Shown: positions 54,790-62,207 of the stretch, one piece after another
Position numbering within the stretch: the stretch's first letter is position 1
Layout of the letters: every line of letters starts with the position of its first letter
Assembly (NCBI GenBank): GCA_003278525.1
Contig: QCEQ01000003.1
Coordinates: forward strand, 62,001-126,000
DNA: 64,000 nt
Direction of reading: 5' to 3'
From: Prochlorococcus sp. AG-355-P16
GTDB taxonomy: Bacteria; Cyanobacteriota; Cyanobacteriia; PCC-6307; Cyanobiaceae
Made by a program: the position numbers and the translations under genes
Notes under the pieces: model-generated
The model's database searches: none
What the model was told of the DNA's origin: nothing
Seen by the model: only the letters and a program-made list of their open reading frames with translations

Positions 54790-55051
54790 TTATTGTCCCT
54801 TCATATATATGACCGGACGCCTCGACTATTGGTTTAGTTTCTGGATTTACAAAGATGTCGTAACAAGTATTTACTGGCCCTTGAAACATAACGGTTGCTC
54901 TTTTGGGGTCTTCCAATGATTTACCAATATAAAAGGTTTTCACTCCCATCTCTTTAAACATGGCCTGTTGTTCAGGAGCATTCATATGAGCCTCATATTC
55001 CTCAAAAGTATTGCTTAATTTGAAATCTAAAACAGTTGTTTCAATTGACAT
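54767..55051 (-). CDS. DUF3764 protein, predicted dimeric alpha/beta barrel
   Basis: Protein of 94 residues: TTVLDFKLSNTFEEYEAHMNAPEQQAMFKEMGVKTFYIGKSLEDPKRATVMFQGP, ending YEGTIINRWISE. This is the DUF3764 pattern of marine picocyanobacteria, related in layout to antibiotic-biosynthesis-monooxygenase-like barrels. It is transcribed leftwards from the 47-bp leader at 55049-55095. Its 3' end runs into the integrase remnant. Confidence 0.8.
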   Translation of the reverse strand: MSIETTVLDFKLSNTFEEYEAHMNAPEQQAMFKEMGVKTFYIGKSLEDPKRATVMFQGPVNTCYDIFVNPETKPIVEASGHIYEGTIINRWISE

Positions 55052-55095
55052 AAAAAAAGTAGCTAATTGCCCCTTATTCTAGATCGACTGTCAAT
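55049..55095 (-). repeat. 47-bp island leader, copy A (ends in the DUF3764 start codon)
   Basis: Read on the minus strand: ATTGACAGTCGATCTAGAAT, then an imperfect hairpin (AAGGGGC/GCTACTT around AATTA), TTTTTTT and the ATG. It has the same length and layout as copy B at 56115-56161; the first 16 bases are identical. It begins on the last base of the upstream gene's stop codon complement at 55095. No ribosome-binding site is seen between hairpin and ATG. Confidence 0.7.
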
Positions 55096-55307
55096 TAATA
55101 AGCAGCTCCTCCTGATTCCTCTAGTAGTTCATATTTATCTTTTTTCTCATACCACTTATTTAAATCTTCATCGCTTACTGTTCTAAATAAAAATAAGGAT
55201 ATCTTTTCCAAATAATCAGCAATATAAATTCTAGAAATTGGGTTTAGAGAAACAAAAATTATAGTAATTAAAACTACCAAAAGCTCAGCCAAGAGTAAGC
55301 GTTTCAT
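55095..55307 (-). CDS. small membrane protein (70 aa)
   Basis: One N-terminal membrane helix (LLLAELLVVLITIIFVSL) is followed by a basic/acidic soluble tail RTVSDEDLNKWYEKKDKYELLEESGG. No family is recognised. It starts 3 bp after the cupredoxin stop on the same strand, so it is probably co-transcribed with it and might anchor or partner it. Confidence 0.65.
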   Translation of the reverse strand: MKRLLLAELLVVLITIIFVSLNPISRIYIADYLEKISLFLFRTVSDEDLNKWYEKKDKYELLEESGGAAY

Positions 55308-55309
55308 TT

Positions 55310-55714
55310 TTATTCAACAATAATAGATCCTCCCATCCCAAAAGGTGCATGAGGAGAACAAACATAATAGTATTGCCCTGCTGATACACCCGTTGTATTC
55401 CATGATAGTTTTCCATCTTGAGTTCCAGGCGTGCCTGATAATATACCTTTGGTTACCTGATCACCACCTCCACGAGAAAATTTAGTCTTTATATAAAACG
55501 GATGACTAAATGCATCTACATTAAAAATAATAGTATCTCCTTTATTAACAGTAACTGTAGGATCATTTCCACTTACAGATCCATTTCTATCTTTACCACT
55601 AAGAATATAGTTATCTATACTTTCTGCTGAAACATTAATATAGTAAGTCTCTGACTTTGCATTCGCTGGAAATGAAAAACCTAAAAGCAAAGGCAATATC
55701 AAAAGTGAACGCAT
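55310..55714 (-). CDS. exported cupredoxin (type 1 copper protein)
   Basis: Protein of 134 residues. A signal peptide (residues 1-19, ending FPANAKS) is followed by a single plastocyanin-like domain. Copper ligands are in place: His in DAFSHPFYIKT, and Cys, His and Met in YYYVCSPHAPFGMGGSIIV. It is a periplasmic or lumenal electron carrier or copper binder; the redox partner is unknown. A TTG one codon upstream (55717) is the other possible start. It diverges from the second DUF3764 gene. Confidence 0.85.
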   Translation of the reverse strand: MRSLLILPLLLGFSFPANAKSETYYINVSAESIDNYILSGKDRNGSVSGNDPTVTVNKGDTIIFNVDAFSHPFYIKTKFSRGGGDQVTKGILSGTPGTQDGKLSWNTTGVSAGQYYYVCSPHAPFGMGGSIIVE

Positions 55715-55750
55715 CAATTTAAAAAATTTATATGACCATATTAAAAAAAA

Positions 55751-55776
55751 AAGGAGCTAATTGCCCCTTTTTTATG
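55751..55776 (+). promoter_or_regulatory. hairpin leader C ending in a start codon
   Basis: AAGGAGC-TAATT-GCCCCTT followed by T-run and ATG. This hairpin is the reverse complement of the one in copy A with a single change. The upstream TTGACAGTCGATC part is missing here. As in copies A and B the start codon directly follows the T-run. Confidence 0.55.
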
Positions 55777-56079
55777 TCTTGTTCAGTCACCTCCGTGTTT
55801 ACTTTTAAAATTGAAAGCGCTTTCGATGAATGGGCTGCAATATTTGATAGTGCGGAAGCAGATAAAAGGCATTCGGAATTTGATATTAAGCCACTTTTCA
55901 GAGGAGTAAGCAAGGAAGATCCTCAGAAAATAATTGTTATTCATCAAGCTCCAGAAGGTAATGTTCAAAAGTTTGTGGAAGCCAATGGTGACTGGATGGC
56001 AACTCATAGAGTTGACTTATCAACAATGGAGGAAACCTCTTGGACTGCTTCATTAACAAAGGACGATTGTTGTGATTAA
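55774..56079 (+). CDS. DUF3764 protein, second copy
   Basis: From ATG 55774: SCSVTSVFTFKIESAFDEWAAIFDSAEADKRHSEFDIKPLFRGVSKEDPQKIIVIHQAPEG, ending EETSWTASLTKDDCCD. It has the same family as 54767-55051 but is divergent and carries a C-terminal Cys pair. An upstream ATG (55732) would run through the hairpin leader and is rejected. Confidence 0.8.
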   Translation: MSCSVTSVFTFKIESAFDEWAAIFDSAEADKRHSEFDIKPLFRGVSKEDPQKIIVIHQAPEGNVQKFVEANGDWMATHRVDLSTMEETSWTASLTKDDCCD

Positions 56080-56114
56080 CAAATGAAAAGAATGCCATCC
56101 TATACTTACTAACG

Positions 56115-56161
56115 ATTGACAGTCGATCTAAAATAGAGGGATAAAACCCTCTTTTTTTATG
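56115..56161 (+). repeat. 47-bp island leader, copy B (ends in a start codon)
   Basis: ATTGACAGTCGATCTAAAAT, then a perfect 6-bp hairpin AGAGGG/CCCTCT around ATAAAA, TTTTTTT and ATG. It is the same length as copy A and looks exactly like an intrinsic terminator, yet the next gene's start codon is fused to the T-run. Confidence 0.75.
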
Positions 56162-56467
56162 ACTGCTCAAAATTTTATGAATATTGTTCGATTTAAATTA
56201 AAGTCAGATTGTGTAGTTAAGTATTTTGAAGTAATAGATAAAACAAGTTTTGAGGGAATGACTCAAAGATATATCGCTAAAACTGGAGATTATGATTACT
56301 GTTTTGTTGGGATATGGAAAAGTGCAGAAGCTATTGCAGATCAAAGACCAGCTATGATTGCTCACCTTGACGAGGTTAGAGGATTCATGGAAGAGTTGTC
56401 TCCTGAACTTGGAGTTACTGATCCTGTTTCAGGAAATATTGTTTCTAAAGTTGGTTATCATGATTGA
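56159..56467 (+). CDS. predicted dimeric alpha/beta-barrel protein (ABM-like, 102 aa)
   Basis: Reads FMNIVRFKLKSDCVVKYFEVIDKTSFEGMTQRYIAKTGDYDYCFVGIWKSAEAIADQRPAMIAHLDEVRGFMEEL. The strand-helix-strand-strand-helix layout resembles antibiotic-biosynthesis monooxygenase-like proteins. Catalysis is not assured, since many members lack it. It follows leader copy B directly. Confidence 0.65.
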   Translation: MTAQNFMNIVRFKLKSDCVVKYFEVIDKTSFEGMTQRYIAKTGDYDYCFVGIWKSAEAIADQRPAMIAHLDEVRGFMEELSPELGVTDPVSGNIVSKVGYHD

Positions 56468-56572
56468 TACTCGTTTTAAAAGAAAGTTCCATAATACAAG
56501 TATTCATTTCAAGATCTATAACTCAATTTTAAATACTTTATCTTAGAAAGTATTTGTATATCTTTTAATCAA

Positions 56573-56911
56573 ATGAATACTTATTTAGTAACTGCAACTT
56601 TTAAAAATGTTGCTCTAATGGGCGCAGCTTATGATCTTTTTTTAAAGGTTATTGAAGATGGAACTTTGAATGATGAGTTTGAAGGATTCAAAGTTTTGGG
56701 AAGGTATCATGCCTCTTACTCAAATAATGTTTACATTATTGTCCAAGCTTCAGCAGGTATAAAAATGACAGAACACTTTGCTCCTTGGAAAGTTAAGTTT
56801 GATATAGATTTTGATATCAAACCAGTTATGACTGACGATGAAAAAGTTGCCGAGCATAAGCTTGTTGGTTCATTAATGGCAGCAGAACAGAAAATGGGAT
56901 TCACAGGTTAA
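56573..56911 (+). CDS. DUF3303-like protein (112 aa)
   Basis: Reads NTYLVTATFKNVALMGAAYDLFLKVIED, then KVLGRYHASYSNNVYIIVQASAGIKMTEHFAPWKVKFDIDFDIKPVMTDDEKVAEH. The LGRYH and D.-KPVM.D.E pattern is that of DUF3303, another small dimeric alpha/beta barrel. Its leader does not carry the 47-bp repeat. The function is unknown. Confidence 0.7.
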   Translation: MNTYLVTATFKNVALMGAAYDLFLKVIEDGTLNDEFEGFKVLGRYHASYSNNVYIIVQASAGIKMTEHFAPWKVKFDIDFDIKPVMTDDEKVAEHKLVGSLMAAEQKMGFTG

Positions 56912-56981
56912 TTATTTTTTCAAAGATGTAGATAATGAACTTATTGTTTATGTGTTGAAGCAGGCCTAAAGATTAAAAATA

Positions 56982-57095
56982 TTACTGATATATATCGAGT
57001 AATTTTATAAAAATACCCAGCATTATTAATATCGCTAAACCTACCCCAGTAACTTTATTTGATTGATTATGCCAAAGCTCATTTAAAAATTCCAT
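56982..57095 (-). CDS. single-helix membrane peptide (37 aa)
   Basis: Reads MEFLNELWHNQSNKVTGVGLAILIMLGIFIKLLDIYQ, one membrane helix with short tails. Very short; supported only by its ATG and its typical small-membrane-peptide layout. The function is unknown. Confidence 0.4.
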   Translation of the reverse strand: MEFLNELWHNQSNKVTGVGLAILIMLGIFIKLLDIYQ

Positions 57096-57201
57096 TAAGT
57101 ACTAACAAGCAAATTAGTAACTCTAAACCTCTTGCTGCTTCAATAAATAAAACTCTTACTTTATTAAATTCAGATATATTTAATAGAGATTGTCTTCAGT
57201 A

Positions 57202-57414
57202 ATGTCACTATCATCATACCGGATGCACAGAATTTATCTTGCCGCGACAATGAATTATGGTCTAGGTTCTGATGATCCAGAAGAGTTGACCTACTACAAC
57301 AAAATCAGAAAAGAGATGGATAATAAAAAAAGGAATTTAAAAAAGGGATACCTTTTAACTGGAATACCCCCGAAGAAATGGATAATTGAATCTAAATATT
57401 TTTTAATTAATTGA
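57202..57414 (+). CDS. hypothetical protein (70 aa)
   Basis: Reads MSLSSYRMHRIYLAATMNYGLGSDDPEELTYYNKIRKEMDNKKRNLKKGYLLTGIPPKKWI. It is basic and soluble. A TTG at 57190 would add four residues; ATG 57202 is preferred. No family is recognised. Confidence 0.55.
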   Translation: MSLSSYRMHRIYLAATMNYGLGSDDPEELTYYNKIRKEMDNKKRNLKKGYLLTGIPPKKWIIESKYFLIN

Positions 57415-57560
57415 TGGAAGTCTTATGCTTATTGGTCTGCCTTTAATGATTTTTAAAGGAAAAAAACTAATCGAAATAACCTAACATTTTAACCATACTC
57501 AAATTAAATTGTTGGTCCTTTATCCGTATAGGGTAGTACCTTAAACCGTACATATTTTTA

Positions 57561-57581
57561 AGTCAGATGGCTTGCCTGACT
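57561..57581. repeat. inverted repeat AGTCAG...CTGACT
   Basis: AGTCAG and CTGACT are separated by 9 bp in the leader of the 45-residue gene at 57614. It may be a terminator-like hairpin or an operator. Between 57415 and 57613 I see no gene. Confidence 0.35.
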
Positions 57582-57613
57582 AGTTAGAACATGATTGTAG
57601 TCGTCATGAGTAA

Positions 57614-57751
57614 ATGTCTACCAAATCCACTCTAAAAGAAGATCATAAATCTGAAATTCAAGAACTATCACAAGAAGAACTTCTTGAGGAAAAAATCAGG
57701 AATCAGCAAACATTAGATAGCTTTGTTGAGTCTTATAAGAACTGGAGCTAA
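57614..57751 (+). CDS. small acidic protein (45 aa)
   Basis: Reads MSTKSTLKEDHKSEIQELSQEELLEEKIRNQQTLDSFVESYKNWS. It is probably one long amphipathic helix. It lies 27 bp before the next small gene on the same strand. The function is unknown. Confidence 0.5.
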   Translation: MSTKSTLKEDHKSEIQELSQEELLEEKIRNQQTLDSFVESYKNWS

Positions 57752-57778
57752 ACAAAACTTATTTATTAGGAGAAAGCT

Positions 57779-57964
57779 ATGAACTTAAAAAGATCACCAT
57801 TCTCAATCTTGAATAAAGAGAGTAGAGAAATTGACTATATCAAAGGAGTTTACAAGAGAAAAATTCAAGCTGAAATTGAATCTTATAAAGATCCTGAAGA
57901 TGAAGATAAGAGAGATACAATCCAATCTCAAGATATATTAATGCTTAATAGGCTCTCAATTTAG
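57779..57964 (+). CDS. hypothetical protein (61 aa)
   Basis: Reads MNLKRSPFSILNKESREIDYIKGVYKRKIQAEIESYKDPEDEDKRDTIQSQDILMLNRLSI. A good ribosome-binding site (AGGAGAAAGCT) precedes the ATG, rare in this island. It is charged and helical. The function is unknown. Confidence 0.6.
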   Translation: MNLKRSPFSILNKESREIDYIKGVYKRKIQAEIESYKDPEDEDKRDTIQSQDILMLNRLSI

Positions 57965-58260
57965 TTATTTTTTTTTGTTCTTCTTGTCCTTTTTTTCTTC
58001 TTTACTTTTTCATAAACCTCATCAGCCTTCTGTTCAATATTATCCAGCTTTTTTGAAAGTTCCTTTAAAGTTTCTACTTTTCCCCCTTTAACTACGGGAT
58101 TTTTTAGCTCGATAATTTTAACAGGCTCTCTTTTAAGTACAGTTTCTTTTGTCTCTTCAGTTTTAATTCCAAACTTACCTTTTACAAAATTGGCTATAAA
58201 GATAAGAACAGGTACATGGGCTAGACCACCTATTACTATTCTTGTTTCTGAATAAGCCAT
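57961..58260 (-). CDS. membrane-anchored Lys-rich protein (99 aa)
   Basis: The N-terminal part IVIGGLAHVPVLIFIANFVKGKFG is one membrane helix. The rest is charged, with a coiled coil TLKELSKKLDNIEQKADEVYEKVKKKKR and a basic tail. It overlaps the convergent 61-residue gene by 4 bp. The function is unknown. Confidence 0.6.
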   Translation of the reverse strand: MAYSETRIVIGGLAHVPVLIFIANFVKGKFGIKTEETKETVLKREPVKIIELKNPVVKGGKVETLKELSKKLDNIEQKADEVYEKVKKKKRTRRTKKNN

Positions 58261-58401
58261 TTAATAATTAAAAGTTCTGAAATATTTAAGCATAAATTTA
58301 ATTTTTAAATTTATTTTATTAAGCCAATAAATTTTATTAATCATTTCTTGATTCGTAGATCTAAAATCTTGCTATTAATTAAGTAGAGACTTTTTTATTA
58401 A

Positions 58402-58491
58402 ATGCCATTAGACGTTTTTCTAATGAACATGTGTGTTGTAGTTATAGCATTGCTTATTAGAAGAGAAATCAAACTTAAGAAGGCGAGATAA
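58402..58491 (+). CDS. possible membrane peptide (29 aa)
   Basis: Reads MPLDVFLMNMCVVVIALLIRREIKLKKAR: one helix with a basic tail. It lies 3 bp before the next small peptide frame on the same strand, which supports both a little. Confidence 0.35.
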   Translation: MPLDVFLMNMCVVVIALLIRREIKLKKAR

Positions 58492-58494
58492 ATT

Positions 58495-58614
58495 ATGAAA
58501 ACACAAATTTCAAAAGATCATTATATTCCAAATATCCATGCTATTACTATTTTACTAATGCTTCTTCTATGTCTATGGTTACCTCTAACACTAAGATTCT
58601 TATTAATAATTTAG
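58495..58614 (+). CDS. possible membrane peptide (39 aa)
   Basis: Reads MKTQISKDHYIPNIHAITILLMLLLCLWLPLTLRFLLII: a short soluble start and a long hydrophobic helix. It is adjacent to the 29-residue frame. Unknown. Confidence 0.4.
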   Translation: MKTQISKDHYIPNIHAITILLMLLLCLWLPLTLRFLLII

Positions 58615-58921
58615 ACGAATTAATTAGTTAATACTCTTATCCTTAAACTCTGCTATATCCTAATTTTTTTTAAAGATCTTATATGGAACTCCTGTTTCGT
58701 TCATGGCTATGCACATGTCTATGTTCCCATCCTTGATTGTGAAGTGGGGATGGATAGAAACCATGGTTGTATCGAGAGAAATGAATTTATAGATATTTCT
58801 ACTATCTTTTTAACAACTAATCTTGAAAACAATCTAAAAATATAGATTATCTAAAAATTAAGAATTTTAATTTGGTATCACATGTACTGTTTATACGTTT
58901 TTTGGAAGCTATTAATTTGAT
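58615..58921. other. non-coding or small-ORF stretch with a G+C-richer core
   Basis: Positions about 58690-58780 are richer in G and C than the surroundings. They contain a hairpin (CCATCC at 58727-58732 with GGATGG at 58748-58753) and a 29-codon frame from 58703 (MAMHMSMFPSLIVKWGWIETMV). This may be a small RNA or a peptide gene; the rest is AT-rich with nothing seen. Confidence 0.35.
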
Positions 58922-59104
58922 ATGAGTTATTTTGCTGAACCAAATCATATTGAATATGATGCATGGTTCGATGAAAACATCGAGCCAGTGGATCTTGTGA
59001 ATTACTCAGATGAAAAAGAGTTCAGTGATTCGGTACACTTTAAGTTTCATAAGATGTCCACTAGAAATTTAATGATTGGTTCTTCTGATAATTTTCACTG
59101 GTAA
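58922..59104 (+). CDS. hypothetical acidic protein (60 aa)
   Basis: Reads MSYFAEPNHIEYDAWFDENIEPVDLVNYSDEKEFSDSVHFKFHKMSTRNLMIGSSDNFHW. Strongly acidic in the first half. No family is recognised. Confidence 0.5.
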   Translation: MSYFAEPNHIEYDAWFDENIEPVDLVNYSDEKEFSDSVHFKFHKMSTRNLMIGSSDNFHW

Positions 59105-59140
59105 GTAAAAGATTTTTAACTCCATAGATAGTTATGAATC

Positions 59141-59518
59141 TTACGCAGAATATGTTCCATCACTTTCTCTTCGTGCCTTAGCTAATACAATTTCATCTAC
59201 AACTTTTTCAATCATGTAAGCACTTTTTTTACCAAAGCATTTTTCTTTTTTTATACTTTCAAAATCATTTGGGATTAAATCATTATTTTCACAACAATCG
59301 CATTTAATATCAATTTTCTTACCTGTGAAAACCTCCAAAGCTCTAGAAAAAATCCATTGCTGAACTGAAATACTTTCCCAACTATCAAAATTAGACCATT
59401 CATCAAAATCCCTATTAAGGATGCCTTTTAATCCATCAGCCTGATTTACATATACTAAGTGTGAATCTTTTCTTGGTTCATCATTAATACCAATTGTTGT
59501 GACAGAATTTTGATTCAT
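59141..59518 (-). CDS. hypothetical protein (125 aa) with Cys cluster
   Basis: Reads ITTIGINDEPRKDSHL-type start, NFDSWESISVQQWIFSRALEVFTGKKIDIKCDCCENNDLIPNDFES, and AYMIEKVVDEIVLAKARRE. The CDCC could bind metal. No family is recognised. It is a leftward single gene in the island. Confidence 0.6.
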   Translation of the reverse strand: MNQNSVTTIGINDEPRKDSHLVYVNQADGLKGILNRDFDEWSNFDSWESISVQQWIFSRALEVFTGKKIDIKCDCCENNDLIPNDFESIKKEKCFGKKSAYMIEKVVDEIVLAKARRESDGTYSA

Positions 59519-59588
59519 TAAATATAGATTGATTGAGTAGCATTATAAATCTAGAGGATAATTTCAAAAATATAAACAAAAAGATATC

Positions 59589-60056
59589 TCAAATAAGATC
59601 ATTAATTGCTTTATCTAATCTAGAAGTATGATTTGTATTTCTGAGCAATTCAAAATCCTTAAAATCAAAGCCCGGGCCAACACAACAACTCACTAAAGTA
59701 AATTCGCCTGTACTTTTTGCAGCTTGCCAATATCCAGATGGAATCATTTCTACTGGATTATTTGAATCTAAAATTAAATTTCTTATTAACTTATTATCAT
59801 TATCAAGGGACCATAAATTCAGAGGATCGCCCCTTAGATAAATCCAAATTTCATCAGCATTTTTTACTCTGTGCCAGGCACTTTTTGCATCTCTCTCCAA
59901 AAGATAATAAATCCCCGTAATAAAGTTTCTACTTTGGCCATCTTCCCTTATTAAAGAATTCTCACTCCTTACTATCTCTCTAAACCATCCACCCTCAGGA
60001 TGAGGAGATAAATTGAATTGTTTAATTATTTCTATGTTTTTTTTATTAGGATTCAC
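59589..60056 (-). CDS. cupin_5 (DUF985) family protein
   Basis: Cupin of 155 residues: KQFNLSPHPEGGWFREIVRS is the diagnostic start, followed by ITGIYYLLERDAKSAWHRVKNADEIWIYLRGDPL and MIPSGYWQAAKSTGEFTLVSCCVGPGFDF. It likely binds a small sugar-like ligand; the role is unknown. Confidence 0.88.
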   Translation of the reverse strand: MNPNKKNIEIIKQFNLSPHPEGGWFREIVRSENSLIREDGQSRNFITGIYYLLERDAKSAWHRVKNADEIWIYLRGDPLNLWSLDNDNKLIRNLILDSNNPVEMIPSGYWQAAKSTGEFTLVSCCVGPGFDFKDFELLRNTNHTSRLDKAINDLI

Positions 60057-60138
60057 ACCACAAAAATACCTTTTAAATTTCTCTTAAAGTTAAAAGCTAA
60101 GTGAAAACAAATCAAAATAAACTATATTTTCTAAAAAA

Positions 60139-60282
60139 TTAAGCACAAATAACTGACAAATCTACGAAATTTTTATTTTCATCTGCCAGTTCAGTAATGA
60201 TTCTATTGAGCCATTCAGAGGTCGTTTCACAATAGCCTACATTTAAGATAGTTTTTTGCTTTGCTGTTTCTTCTTTATTCAT
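60139..60282 (-). CDS. small conserved-looking protein (47 aa)
   Basis: Reads MNKEETAKQKTILNVGYCETTSEWLNRIITELADENKNFVDLSVICA. Coding-like composition and a clean ATG. It occupies the otherwise empty 60057-60464 gap. The TTGACA at 60413-60418 within that gap may belong to a promoter of the next gene, but no matching -10 is clear. Confidence 0.45.
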   Translation of the reverse strand: MNKEETAKQKTILNVGYCETTSEWLNRIITELADENKNFVDLSVICA

Positions 60283-60464
60283 AGTTAGAGTATTTTTATA
60301 TAAATTAGTCTTTTATTAAATCTATGTGAATAAGTCTTAATTACTATCTATTTTAAAAAGTTGTATTTAATACATATTTAAGAACTGCTAGTAAACAAAT
60401 AAAATTAAATCGTTGACAAGAAAATGTATACAAGTAAGAGTAGAAAAAATTTATTATTTAACCT

Positions 60465-60650
60465 ATGAATAACATCAAGATTGAGGAATTGATGAAAGTA
60501 AGGTTCGATGGTATTTCTAAGAGAATTGGGCAATTAAGCAAAAGGGAAAGTGAGTCTTTATTACTTGAACATCTTGAGTGGTTGGAGGGAGGATGGGAGA
60601 CTGAAGAAATCTTATTTTTAAAAAAGCCCTACAGAAAATGGTGGTTCTAA
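60465..60650 (+). CDS. hypothetical protein (61 aa)
   Basis: Reads MNNIKIEELMKVRFDGISKRIGQLSKRESESLLLEHLEWLEGGWETEEILFLKKPYRKWWF. Two helices and an aromatic tail. It converges with thiD. The function is unknown. Confidence 0.55.
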   Translation: MNNIKIEELMKVRFDGISKRIGQLSKRESESLLLEHLEWLEGGWETEEILFLKKPYRKWWF

Positions 60651-60668
60651 ATCCACTTCTATAAATAA

Positions 60669-61448
60669 TTAATGATGGCCTAAGGGACCAGGACCAGATC
60701 CTATTTTATAAGAATTGTTTAAAGATTTCTCAACAAATAATTTAGCTTTTTTTATGGAATCAAATAGATCAAAACCTAAAGCCTTATAACCGCAAATAGC
60801 AGCACTCAAAGTACAACCACTACCGTGGGTATTTTTTGTATTTATAAAATTATTAAATAGCCACTCTTTTCTACCATTCAAGTCAAGAAAATAATCCTTC
60901 CCTTTCATATCTTTTAAACCACCACCTTTTATAATTACCGCTTTAGTTCCAAGACTAATAATTTTTCTTGCTGAATTTTCGATATCTTCTCTACTCTTTA
61001 TTTCTAAACCAGAGAGAAGATTTGCTTCATAAATATTTGGAGTTACCAAATCAGCAATTGGTAATAAGAGTTTTTTATAAGCATTAATAGCAGAATCTTC
61101 CAGTAATTTAGAACCAGTTCTTGAAACCATTACTGGGTCAATAATTTTGGTTATTTTGTATGTATTTAATTTTGAAGCAGTATCATTAATTATCCTTTCA
61201 TTTAATAACATTCCAGTTTTTAAGGCATCAATACCAAAATCAGAAAATAAAGTATCTAACTGATTTAATAAAGTATTCTTCTCTACTGGTTGAACGCATG
61301 TAACCTCTTTACTATTTTGTGCGGTAATACATGTAATAACAGAACATCCATGTACTTTAAGAGCCATAAAAGTTCTCAAGTCAGCCTGTATGCCTGCTCC
61401 ACCCCCAGAGTCACTACCGCCTATCGAAAGTGCAATTTTAGAATACAT
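60669..61448 (-). CDS. thiD: hydroxymethylpyrimidine/phosphomethylpyrimidine kinase
   Basis: Phosphorylates HMP and HMP-P for thiamin synthesis. Motifs: ALSIGGSDSGGGAGIQADLRTF at the start, TGMLLN, and NTKNTHGSGCTLSAAICGYKALG at the C-terminus. Length 259. It lies 49 bp downstream of tenA, which together form an HMP salvage pair at the island edge. Confidence 0.95.
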   Translation of the reverse strand: MYSKIALSIGGSDSGGGAGIQADLRTFMALKVHGCSVITCITAQNSKEVTCVQPVEKNTLLNQLDTLFSDFGIDALKTGMLLNERIINDTASKLNTYKITKIIDPVMVSRTGSKLLEDSAINAYKKLLLPIADLVTPNIYEANLLSGLEIKSREDIENSARKIISLGTKAVIIKGGGLKDMKGKDYFLDLNGRKEWLFNNFINTKNTHGSGCTLSAAICGYKALGFDLFDSIKKAKLFVEKSLNNSYKIGSGPGPLGHH

Positions 61449-61497
61449 AATTTATTAACTCGTTTTTGAAAGTACTATAAATAAATTTTAATTTAAA

Positions 61498-62121
61498 TCA
61501 GAAATCTGAATATGCATTAAAAAAATTTAACTCCAATTCCATAGCTCTCCTGTATAAAAATTTGGCATGATTAATATCATATGTTTCTTTATTAGTCTCA
61601 ATAAGATTTTCAAGTGAATCTGCAAGCTTTTCAAAGCTCTCATCAGAATAAGTAATTATCCATTCTTTATATTTAATGTCAAAATCCTCCTTATACAAAC
61701 TTTTTCCTATCCAAGAATAAAGTCGCATACATGGAGTCATTGCAAACATTATTTCAACGGAGCTAAGTCTTTTGGAAGTATCATCAAGAAAATCTGTATA
61801 ATTTTTAGTTGCTTTTTTTATATAGTTATTAGACAAATCAATATCCCATTCTTTTGCATACGTTTCATGAAGAATTAACTCCTCTGAAACGCCCATTAAC
61901 AGTTCACTTAACTTCCTTATTGAGTACTTATCTTTTGATTTGGAAACTGCAAGACCATAAGCCTTAGCAAAAGTCTCTAAAAAGAAATAATCTTGAGCTA
62001 AATATTCTTGAAATATATTTTTAGGGAGACTTCCATTCTTTAAACCTTGAACAAATTTTGTATTTAAACTTAGTAAAGCAATCTCATAATTATCCTCCCA
62101 AAGTTTTTTTGTTATTTTCAT
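61498..62121 (-). CDS. tenA: TenA-family aminopyrimidine aminohydrolase / thiaminase II
   Basis: Helical protein of 207 residues that deaminates the amino-HMP moiety released from degraded thiamin. EYLAQDYFFLETFAKAYGLAVSK is a family landmark. The active Cys is likely the one in AMTPCMRLYSWIGKSLY. GVSEELILHETYAKEW lies between them. It pairs with thiD for salvage and diverges from the photolyase gene. Confidence 0.92.
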   Translation of the reverse strand: MKITKKLWEDNYEIALLSLNTKFVQGLKNGSLPKNIFQEYLAQDYFFLETFAKAYGLAVSKSKDKYSIRKLSELLMGVSEELILHETYAKEWDIDLSNNYIKKATKNYTDFLDDTSKRLSSVEIMFAMTPCMRLYSWIGKSLYKEDFDIKYKEWIITYSDESFEKLADSLENLIETNKETYDINHAKFLYRRAMELELNFFNAYSDF

Positions 62122-62207
62122 TTTTCTGGTTTTTAGTTATTCTAAAATTTTTTATATTTTTTAACTACAAACTTAATCTTATTTTTCTAAGATTAAAAGA
62201 AAAAATT

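Larger units (their letters stand above)
54165..60660. mobile_element. genomic island of small accessory genes beside tRNA-Thr
   Basis: This stretch runs from tRNA-Thr to thiD. It starts with an integrase fragment and continues with many short genes of unknown or environmental-stress type, at low coding density and on both strands. It shares a 47-bp leader repeat between genes. No second copy of the tRNA end is visible in the window, so the right border is uncertain. The island call is inference from context. Confidence 0.6.

Noticed and set aside
54361-54919. Several frames of 71-91 codons on both strands
   Set aside because: They are shadows of the integrase remnant and the DUF3764 gene; the higher G+C of the remnant leaves extra open frames.
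55732-55773. N-terminal extension of the second DUF3764 protein
   Set aside because: It would be translated from the hairpin leader; the domain starts at the ATG after the T-run.
54165-60660. High-light-inducible (hli) genes in the island
   Set aside because: I looked for the ExxNGRxAMxGF helix in all frames I read and did not find it.
62058-62207. 50-residue hydrophobic N-terminal extension of the photolyase
   Set aside because: It overlaps the tenA start and its promoter region; the family N-terminus begins at 62208.
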